A stretch of DNA of 64,000 bases from Candidatus Formimonas warabiya (lineage in GTDB: Bacteria; Bacillota; Dehalobacteriia; Dehalobacteriales; Dehalobacteriaceae). A program made the position numbers and the translations under genes. Positions 55,270 through 61,382 of this stretch are shown piece by piece; positions within the stretch are counted from its first letter, which is position 1, and each line of letters begins with the position of its first letter. The notes beneath the pieces were generated by a model. The model saw only the letters and a list, made by a program, of their open reading frames with translations, was not told the DNA's origin and searched no databases. The DNA lies in the NCBI RefSeq assembly GCF_002777255.1, contig NZ_CP017634.1, positions 5,406,903 to 5,470,902 of the forward strand. Reading direction: 5' to 3'.

Positions 55270-55809
55270 ATGGGGGAAAACGGTTTGACACAAGGATATA
55301 TCCATGTTTACACAGGAAATTGCAAGGGAAAGACCACAGCAGCCCTGGGCTTGGCCTTCCGGGCTGCGGGACACGGCATGAAAACCTTTATCGGCCAGTT
55401 CATGAAAGGCCAGGAATACGGGGAGTTAAAGTCCGCCCGCATGTTGGATCCTTTCATTACCATTGCCCAGTACGGGAAAGAAAGCCTGATTCATGTGACG
55501 AATCCCCCGGATCCGGAAGATGTCAGGATGGCGGAAGCGGGCCTGGAAAACTGTACAAGAGCCATGCTGTCCGGACAATATGATATTGTGGTTTTTGATG
55601 AAATTTGTACGGCTTATTTTTTCGGTTTGATCAGTTTGGAGGAAATGATCCAGGTGATGAACGACAAACCCTTTGGTGTGGAACTGGTTTTTACCGGCCG
55701 CTATGCGCCTCAAGAGGTCGTGGACCGGGCGGATTTGGTAACGGAAATGAAAGAAATTAAGCATTATTACCACAGCGGGGTACCGGCCCGGGAGGGCATC
55801 GAACGATAG
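55270..55809 (+). CDS. cobO: Corrinoid adenosyltransferase CobO/CobA (BtuR type)
   Basis: 179 residues: P-loop-like GNCKGKTTAALGLAFRAAGHG (Walker A GKGKTTA variant), FMKGQEYGEL, VFDEI and LVFTGRYAPQEVVDRADLVTEM. This is the CobA/CobO/BtuR family that adenosylates cob(I)alamin or cobyrinic acid diamide using ATP. ATG 55270 is chosen: AAGGAGG at 55251 lies upstream and the protein then has family length. The open frame upstream runs through hairpin element 4. The enzyme needs Co(I), which is relevant to the reductase-like operon downstream. Confidence 0.93.
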   Translation: MGENGLTQGYIHVYTGNCKGKTTAALGLAFRAAGHGMKTFIGQFMKGQEYGELKSARMLDPFITIAQYGKESLIHVTNPPDPEDVRMAEAGLENCTRAMLSGQYDIVVFDEICTAYFFGLISLEEMIQVMNDKPFGVELVFTGRYAPQEVVDRADLVTEMKEIKHYYHSGVPAREGIER

Positions 55810-55855
55810 CAGATGGTACTTAAGCCATTAACAAATTTTTTATGTTTCAGTTTAT

Positions 55856-55914
55856 GTCCCTCTTCCTTTTTTAGTATTTCGGCCGGCACAAGCCGGCCGA
55901 GGTATATTTTTCCT
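55856..55914 (+). repeat. GGCCGG hairpin element 5 / probable cobO terminator
   Basis: TAGTATTTCGGCCGGC-ACAA-GCCGGCCGAGGTATA followed by TTTTTCC. Same consensus as elements 1, 3 and 4; it lies 47 bases after cobO. Confidence 0.65.
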
Positions 55915-55987
55915 TTTCTGTAGTCGGCTCACACCAGAGCATCGGCTCGCATCTTTTTTTGAAAGACTCAGATCACAAGTGCATATA

Positions 55988-56155
55988 CATGCTTAGGTGC
56001 CTTTGTTTGACATAAAACAGAGGAGAATAGGGAACCAGGTGCAAATCCTGGACGGTCGCGCCACTGTGAACAGGGAGCAGCCTTCAAAATTCCCCGGATT
56101 TACCGGAGGAAGGTGAAGGCAGGCGGAGATCTGCGAGTCAGGAGACCTGCCTGAG
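55988..56155 (+). ncRNA. Cobalamin riboswitch 3, controlling the nitrogenase-like operon
   Basis: GCTTAGGTGCC, GAGGAGAATAGGGAACCAGG, CGGTCGCGCCACTGTGAACAGGGAG and B12 box GTCAGGAGACCTGCCTGA. It is closely similar to riboswitch 2, including the post-aptamer TACCTTTCGCGGAAAAGG. A terminator follows at 56207-56240, then a short open frame and the NifH-NifD fusion. Confidence 0.94.
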
Positions 56156-56206
56156 GGATGAAACTATTACCTTTCGCGGAAAAGGGTATATGGCTTAGGC
56201 TTTATT

Positions 56207-56240
56207 ACCCTGCTTTGCTTAAAAGCAGGGTTTATTATTT
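56207..56240 (+). terminator. Riboswitch 3 terminator
   Basis: CCCTGCTTT and AAAGCAGGG form a 9-bp stem with a 5-nt loop followed by TTTATTATTTT. Confidence 0.88.
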
Positions 56241-56257
56241 TGGAACAGGAGAAAAAA

Positions 56258-56344
56258 ATGAACGAGCGAATGGGATTGGTGAAAAGATTTTTGCTATTTA
56301 TTAGAGGAATGGCAGCCGGCATGACCAAGAGGATATGGCTGTGA
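56258..56344 (+). CDS. Possible 28-residue peptide between riboswitch 3 and the nitrogenase-like genes
   Basis: ATG with ACAGGAG 8 bases upstream; basic and amphipathic product starting MNERMGLVKRFLLFIRGMA. It begins right after the riboswitch terminator, so it is transcribed only in the ON state. It could be a leader peptide, a small membrane-associated protein or chance. No homology recognised. Confidence 0.3.
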   Translation: MNERMGLVKRFLLFIRGMAAGMTKRIWL

Positions 56345-56367
56345 AAAATGAATTGTATGAATGAAAG

Positions 56368-56422
56368 TAAGTGCTACTGAAGTGGTAAAGGGGAAAATAG
56401 GGTGGGAAACCTGCCTGAATAA
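56368..56422 (+). other. Degenerate cobalamin-riboswitch-like fragment
   Basis: AAGTGCTAC, then AAAGGGGAAAATAGGG, then AACCTGCCTGA. It keeps the order of the AGGTGC, GGGAATAGGG and B12-box (ACCTGCCTGA) signatures but lacks everything between them. It lies directly before the ribosome site of the NifH-NifD gene. Probably a deletion remnant of a riboswitch. Confidence 0.4.
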
Positions 56423-56436
56423 TTAGGAGAGGCGAT

Positions 56437-58650
56437 ATGGATATGAAACAGGTTGCGATTTACGGAAAAGGAGGCATCGGCAAATCCACGATTTCGTCTC
56501 ATCTCTCTGCGGCCCTGGCTGTCCAGGGGAAAAGAGTTGTGCAGGTAGGCTGTGATCCCAAGCATGATTCTACCAGACTGCTCACCGGAGGAGATAAGAT
56601 TATCACCGTCCTTGATTATCTTAAAATTACCCCTCCCGACCAGTGTGATCTCAAAGACATTATGGTATGGGGATTCGCAGGAGTAGGTTGTATTGAGGCC
56701 GGGGGGCCTGAACCAGGGGTAGGATGTGCCGGCCGGGGTATTCTGACGACTTTTGAGTTGCTGGAGAGGCTGGGGCTCAGGCAATTAGGCTTTGATTTAG
56801 CTGTTTATGATGTATTGGGAGATGTGGTTTGCGGTGGGTTTGCCGTCCCCTTGCGGCATGAGTATGCCGATCAGGTGTATATTGTTACTTCCGGGGAATT
56901 TATGTCTCTCTATGCGGCCAACAATATTTTGCGGGGGCTGAAAAATTATGACGGGGATGGAAAACGAGCAGCCGGCCTGATTCCGAACCTGCGGGGGGGC
57001 GAGGAGGAAATGGATCGGATCAAGCGTTTTTCCTGGGCGGTCCAGCTTCCTTTATGCGGCATCTTTCCCCGGAGCAATGAATTTGCCTGGGCAGAACAGC
57101 AAGGATGTACCCTGGTAGAAGGCTATCCCGCATCCGACCTGACCTGGCAGTTTTTCTCTTTGGCCCGCCAGGTGGCGGAGAATGTCTCTTTGTTTCCGGC
57201 TTGTCCTTTAAGTGACGGTCAGTTGGAAGAAATTGTCTTGGGACGGGAAAAAAGAGTTCATGGGTTACCTCTCAAAGAGCCGGCACAAGAGAAGGCTTTG
57301 TGTGCAGAGGAGATATTGCCGGTTCAATCAAACAGCGGCCTGCCCAAGTTTTTTTCCAAAAATGTGCTGCTCCGGGAACCTTTGCATGGGTGCGCCTTTA
57401 ACGGGGCGGTGAATATTCTGATCCAGATCCGGGATGGCGTCACCGTGGCCCATGGTCCCAAAAGCTGTGCCCACATTTCATATCAGACGATCACTTCTGT
57501 GGGGAGAAGGGCCCTTTTTGAAAAGGGGATGGTTCTGCCGGTGCAAATTTCCCCGCCCTTGATCAGCTCCGACATGGATGAAGGTGTCATGGTCTTCGGG
57601 GGCCTGGAGGAACTGAAAACCAAAATCGCAGAATTAAGGCAAGATAAACCGGCCGCCATCTTTGTGGTAACCACCTGCCCGGCCGGCATCATCGGGGAAG
57701 ATGTGGACCGCCTGGCCGACCCGGGGGGAGAAGGAAAATCGCCGGTGATCCCTTTAAAGGCCGATGGCAACATTACCGGGGACTATCTGCAGGGAGTGAT
57801 CATGGCTTACGTGCAGACAGCAAAATCCCTGGTTAACAGGGATCTGACCCCGGAAGAGGATTTGGTCAACATCATCGGGGAGAAGACCATTGCCCGGAAT
57901 ACGGAAAAAAATTTTACGGTGGTCCGGGGCATGTTGGATTCTTTAGGACTTGCCGTCAACTGCCGTTTTCTCTGCCGGACATCGCGAGAAGAAGTAGGCC
58001 GGCTCTTGCGGGGTAAAATCAACCTGTTGTCCCATGGGGATTTTATGGGTCGCACCTTAAAGAGATTCTTGGAAACGGAATTTAAGATGAAATTTCTCGA
58101 CCGGCCTTTTCCCGTAGGATTCAGAGAAACGGAGGAATGGCTGGGAGAGCTGGCCGGTTTCTTTCACAAAGAAGAGAAGGTGGAGGCTATTGTACAGAAG
58201 CACCGGGCCATTTACCGGGCTAGACTGGCGGATTTAAAACCAATCCTGGAACATAAAAGATTGTTGGTCATTACTTTTAATCATGATATTGACTGGATTT
58301 TGGAACCGATACTGGATTTGGGCATGGAAATTGTGAAGATTGGCATCCTCAATTATTCCCAGGATTTTCTTTTTCGCACCCGTTTTGCCGGGACCCTGCC
58401 TGTAGAGGAAAGCTACAGTGAGCGAAAGAGAAAGCGGGATCTGAAAATTTTGGAGCCGGATTTGGTGCTGTCCAATTATACCTCATCGGAAATGGAAAGC
58501 GCATGTTTTTCCGATACCATTCCTCTTTGCCCTGATGTGGGATTCTTGAGCGGTCTGGAACTGGCCGAGAGATGGGCCGGACTTTTTAAACTGAAACTAT
58601 CCGAGGGGTGGAAGAAAGATGGCAGATGGTTCAAAAAATATCAGTCCTGA
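56437..58650 (+). CDS. Nitrogenase-like NifH-NifD fusion reductase under cobalamin control
   Basis: 737 residues. Residues 1-270 are an Fe-protein: P-loop GKGGIGKST (10-18), CDPKHDST (39-46), cluster cysteines C97 (GVGCAGRG) and C132 (VVCGGFAVPLR), matching NifH numbering exactly, with the Arg100 equivalent. From about 310 a NifD/NifE-like catalytic domain follows with C319 (HGCAFNGA), C344 (HGPKSCAH), C414 (TTCPAGIIG) and SSDMDEGVMVFGG, corresponding to the three P-cluster cysteines of NifD. Fusion of the two components in one chain is unusual. No nifB/E/N nearby, so it is not a nitrogen fixer. Ribosome site TTAGGAGAG. Confidence 0.9.
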   Translation: MDMKQVAIYGKGGIGKSTISSHLSAALAVQGKRVVQVGCDPKHDSTRLLTGGDKIITVLDYLKITPPDQCDLKDIMVWGFAGVGCIEAGGPEPGVGCAGRGILTTFELLERLGLRQLGFDLAVYDVLGDVVCGGFAVPLRHEYADQVYIVTSGEFMSLYAANNILRGLKNYDGDGKRAAGLIPNLRGGEEEMDRIKRFSWAVQLPLCGIFPRSNEFAWAEQQGCTLVEGYPASDLTWQFFSLARQVAENVSLFPACPLSDGQLEEIVLGREKRVHGLPLKEPAQEKALCAEEILPVQSNSGLPKFFSKNVLLREPLHGCAFNGAVNILIQIRDGVTVAHGPKSCAHISYQTITSVGRRALFEKGMVLPVQISPPLISSDMDEGVMVFGGLEELKTKIAELRQDKPAAIFVVTTCPAGIIGEDVDRLADPGGEGKSPVIPLKADGNITGDYLQGVIMAYVQTAKSLVNRDLTPEEDLVNIIGEKTIARNTEKNFTVVRGMLDSLGLAVNCRFLCRTSREEVGRLLRGKINLLSHGDFMGRTLKRFLETEFKMKFLDRPFPVGFRETEEWLGELAGFFHKEEKVEAIVQKHRAIYRARLADLKPILEHKRLLVITFNHDIDWILEPILDLGMEIVKIGILNYSQDFLFRTRFAGTLPVEESYSERKRKRDLKILEPDLVLSNYTSSEMESACFSDTIPLCPDVGFLSGLELAERWAGLFKLKLSEGWKKDGRWFKKYQS

Positions 58651-59917
58651 CGGCTTTAGCGGCGCCCTTTTTGCTCTGGAAGGGATCAAAGATGCGCTGG
58701 TGATTCTGAATGGTCCCGCGGGATGCAAATTTTATCACGGGGCTCTTTCCGATGCCCAGTTTCCCCGGGACACCTCATTGGATCCTTTGAATTATGGGGA
58801 AGAATTTTTCTTTGGCCAGCCCAGAATCCCTTGTACTTATCTGGATGCTTATGATTACGTTTATGGTTCCGGAGAGAAACTGAAAAAGGCCCTGCAGACA
58901 GTGGTGACTAGTAAGCATAAACTGGTGGCTGTGGTGAATTCTCCGGGTGCTGCTTTGATCGGAGATGACCTGGCCCATTACTTAAAAGACCGGGTGCCGG
59001 ATTGTCCCTGCATTTCCCTGGAGAGCACAGGATTTTCCGGCGCTTATGCCGAGGGTTTCCAAAAGGCAGTGATTCATGTTTTGGAAAAGCTGAATGTAGG
59101 CGATGCCCGGGATGTGATACCCCGCAGCGTAAATCTCATCGGCCTTTCCCTGCATCAGAAATACTACCGGGGCAGTATCGGGGAGTTAAAACGGCTCCTG
59201 AGTGCCTGCGGTATTGAGGTTCTTTCTGTTTTGTGTGCAGGAGACAGTGTACGGGAAATATCCCGTTTTCCCAGGGCGGCTTACAATGTAGTGGTTTTTC
59301 CCGAATTTGGCGGAGAAATTGCCCGGTGGATGGAGGAAAAATATTGGATTCCTTATATTGTATCTCCGGAAGGAGCCCCGGTGGGGTTTGACGCCACGGA
59401 ATGTTTGATCCGGACTGTTGCCGGCTGGCTGAAAGTAGATCCCAGGCCGGCTCTGCATGAGTTGGAAAAGGCCAGAGGCCGATGCTTTTTGTCCCTTTCC
59501 CGGTTTCATTCCATGACGGGGCTGCCCGGCGGGGCCAGGTTTTCATTAAAGGCCAACCCGGCTACCGCCTATGCTTTGACCAAATGGCTTTGCCTCTACC
59601 TGGGGATGATCCCTGCTGCCATAGAAGTGGACGATCCGGAAAATTCAATGTTTACGAAAAAACTTTATGCCTTTCTCATGGAAACCGGCTTTGCCGCGGC
59701 GGCAAAAAATCCGATTCATACCACGGAGACGGAGATTGTTTTTGCCGACGGAAATACCATTGCCCAGGTACGGTTGAATAAAGTGGCCTGTACCGGCATT
59801 GAGATTGCCCTTCCCTCCTTTGGCTATCTGGATGTGGTAGAAAAGACCCATTTAGGCGCGGAGGGAGCCCTGCTCCTGGTGGAGCAGGTAATCAACGGTC
59901 TCCAGCTTTTGCTTTAA
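58619..59917 (+). CDS. Nitrogenase component 1 (NifK/NifE-like) partner subunit
   Basis: 432 residues: SPDGFSGALFALEGIKDAL, LNGPAGCKFYHG (C36), IPCTYLDAYDYVYGSGEKL (C72), STGFSGAYAEGF and VFPEFGGEIARWMEEKY. This is the oxidoreductase/nitrogenase component 1 fold. Only two of the three NifK-type cluster cysteines are seen, so the subunit interface probably holds a [4Fe-4S]-like rather than a full P-cluster, as in DPOR or CfbD. It overlaps the fusion gene by 32 bases. Its stop codon forms the edge of repeat copy D. Confidence 0.88.
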   Translation: MADGSKNISPDGFSGALFALEGIKDALVILNGPAGCKFYHGALSDAQFPRDTSLDPLNYGEEFFFGQPRIPCTYLDAYDYVYGSGEKLKKALQTVVTSKHKLVAVVNSPGAALIGDDLAHYLKDRVPDCPCISLESTGFSGAYAEGFQKAVIHVLEKLNVGDARDVIPRSVNLIGLSLHQKYYRGSIGELKRLLSACGIEVLSVLCAGDSVREISRFPRAAYNVVVFPEFGGEIARWMEEKYWIPYIVSPEGAPVGFDATECLIRTVAGWLKVDPRPALHELEKARGRCFLSLSRFHSMTGLPGGARFSLKANPATAYALTKWLCLYLGMIPAAIEVDDPENSMFTKKLYAFLMETGFAAAAKNPIHTTETEIVFADGNTIAQVRLNKVACTGIEIALPSFGYLDVVEKTHLGAEGALLLVEQVINGLQLLL

Positions 59918-60206
59918 CCTGACTAACTTGGCTTACTCTGTATTCGCAGTTCTAAGGTTTGGTAAAAAGCAACCAAACCAAGAACTTGCTTCAGTCTCCC
60001 GCCGTCAGAGGTCAGGGGACACACCTCTCTTAGGAATGTCCCCAAATATGCGGGAGTCCAACGCCAACTAAGTCATGCATTTGCAGTTCTCACGCTGTAT
60101 TAGCAGTTCTAAAACTTGCTAAGAAAACCACTTAGCAAGTTAAGAACTTGCGTCAAAATTCAGATGGAGTAAAAGAATCTCCATCTGAATTAAGAACTTG
60201 CTCCAA
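59916..60206. repeat. Nested modular palindromic repeat, copy D (most complex)
   Basis: Three GCAGTTCT-hairpin-AGAACTTGC cassettes with different loops (GGTTTGGT, AACTTGCTAAG, ATTCAGATGGAG), one of them embedded inside another, plus the CTCCCGC..GCGGGAG stem carrying GGTCAGGGGACACAC and GGAATGTCCCC. It combines features of copy A (nested inserts) and copies B/C (ATTCAGATGGAG cassette). It fills most of the gap before riboswitch 4. Confidence 0.87.
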
Positions 60207-60314
60207 AGCAGTAAAAAGGATCGTTTTTTTTTGTTAATTTCTTGTTGACAACATTTGGGTTGTCAGATTACCATTTATTTGTGAGATTTGTTAAACAGGT
60301 TTGACCATGAAACA

Positions 60315-60458
60315 TGTTTTGTGGTTGATGAAAAGGGAAGTCGGGTGTAAGTCCCGCGCGGTCCCGCCGCTGTAAAAGGGGAGTCCTGCCGCAGTTGCCA
60401 CTGGGAAACCGGGAAGGTGGACAGGACGAGGAGCCTTGAGCCAGAAGACCTGCCTGTT
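60315..60458 (+). ncRNA. Cobalamin riboswitch 4, controlling the transcobalamin-like operon
   Basis: GTGGTTGATGAAAAGGGAAG, CGGGTGTAAGTCCCG, CGGTCCCGCCGCTGTAA and the B12 box GAGCCAGAAGACCTGCCTG. It is shorter and of a different subtype from riboswitches 2 and 3, closer to riboswitch 1. A TTGACAACA..TTGTCA stretch upstream (60245) may contain the promoter. The first gene downstream starts at 60499. Confidence 0.94.
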
Positions 60459-60498
60459 TAATACACCAAATACTCTACGGGTAATAGGGGGTGTGGGT

Positions 60499-60747
60499 AT
60501 GACTGTTTTTTGTCTGCGTACGGGGGCTCTTCCTGAACCCAGGGATGCGGACTCCCAAGGTGTCCCCAGGTATCAATTTTCCAAAGAGGGGACGGCAGGG
60601 GAAAGAATTGATTGTGGGCATTTGTCGAAAAAAGAGGTTAATCTGATTGCTCTGATCCGGGGAACGGGATACGGTGAGATTAAAATCGTCGTCTTGGACC
60701 GGCAGCCCATCAGGGCGGTAGAAATCAAAAGATCAATTAAATTATGA
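60499..60747 (+). CDS. DUF2292/YezD-family small protein (first copy)
   Basis: 82 residues. The C-terminal half (LSKKEVNLIALIRGTGYGEIKIVVLDRQPIRAVEIKRSIKL, cited in part) is the DUF2292 domain; the N-terminal half is unrecognised. ATG 60499 follows GGGGGTGTGGGT; the open frame upstream lies in the riboswitch. The second copy at 61163 shares the LI-LLR-TGFGE-x-V and I-KSIKL ends. Function unknown; DUF2292 genes are often found in B12- or sulfur-linked loci. Confidence 0.75.
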   Translation: MTVFCLRTGALPEPRDADSQGVPRYQFSKEGTAGERIDCGHLSKKEVNLIALIRGTGYGEIKIVVLDRQPIRAVEIKRSIKL

Positions 60748-60794
60748 TGCTGACCGGAAAACCGGGGCACTTTCTTAAAAAGAGGGTGCTCTCC
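60747..60794 (+). repeat. Double-hairpin element, copy 1
   Basis: ATGCTGACCGGAAAACCGG followed by GGCACTTTCTTAAAAAGAGGGTGCTC. It matches 61002-61050 almost base for base. CCGG-AAAA-CCGG and GGCAC..GTGCC stems are visible. Confidence 0.75.
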
Positions 60795-60820
60795 GTAAAG
60801 AAGAAACCAAATGATCTAAC

Positions 60821-60849
60821 AAAAAGCAGTTCAACATGGGCTGCTTTTT
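60821..60849 (+). terminator. Rho-independent terminator between DUF2292 copies
   Basis: AAAAAGCAG and CTGCTTTTT pair around TTCAACATGGG, with T-run in the 3' arm. The remaining bases to 61001 hold only AT-rich sequence and a weak TTACC..GGTAA stem. Confidence 0.8.
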
Positions 60850-61001
60850 GCCATTTTTACCGATAAATTTTGGTAATAAAGGTATTGTTTTTTTTAAAAC
60901 GATCAAGTAGAATTTAAATGAAGCAATAAACACCAGTTACAATAAGGGATCCAACACGATCAATATCAGTAAAACGCTAAATAACGATAAGCGAATTGGA
61001 T

Positions 61002-61050
61002 ATGCTGACCGGAAAACCGGGGCACTTTCTTTAAAAAGAGGGTGCCCTTT
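61002..61050 (+). repeat. Double-hairpin element, copy 2
   Basis: ATGCTGACCGGAAAACCGG then GGCACTTTCTTTAAAAAGAGGGTGCCC and TTTTTATTTTT. This copy has a full terminator T-run. The duplication brackets the 60795-61001 spacer and accompanies the duplication of DUF2292. Confidence 0.75.
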
Positions 61051-61162
61051 TTATTTTTCTCCGGGGTAAGCAAAATTGATCCTGCCGAAAAGGTGGTGAA
61101 GGGGAGAAATCAGATACCTGGGCTTTTTGAAAGACAGATTTTAAAAAAAGGAGCGACATATT

Positions 61163-61315
61163 GTGGAAAGTAAAGAACGCCTTGGAGAAATAACGGAAAA
61201 GGAACGTAAATTAATTGAACTGTTGCGGAGCACCGGATTCGGAGAGGTGCGGGTTACCATTCAGGATGGGCAGCTCGTTCAGGTGGAGGAAATACATAAA
61301 TCCATCAAGCTTTAA
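61163..61315 (+). CDS. DUF2292/YezD-family small protein (second copy)
   Basis: 50 residues, GTG start with AAGGAG 8 bases upstream. KERKLIELLRSTGFGEVRV, then TIQDGQLVQVEEIHKSIKL is a complete DUF2292 domain. It lies immediately ahead of the secreted toroid/SLH gene. Confidence 0.8.
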   Translation: MESKERLGEITEKERKLIELLRSTGFGEVRVTIQDGQLVQVEEIHKSIKL

Positions 61316-61382
61316 AACTTCTGGATTTTCTACATAAAGTGTAGACAAAGAAAACCAACAATATCAGGAGGAGGAAAAGACC

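Noticed and set aside
56437..59917. True nitrogen-fixing nitrogenase
   Set aside because: NifH and NifD are fused, the partner lacks one of the NifK cysteines, there is no nifB/E/N, and control is by cobalamin.
60436..60498. N-terminal extension of the first DUF2292 gene
   Set aside because: It begins inside the B12 box of riboswitch 4; the ATG at 60499 has a ribosome site.
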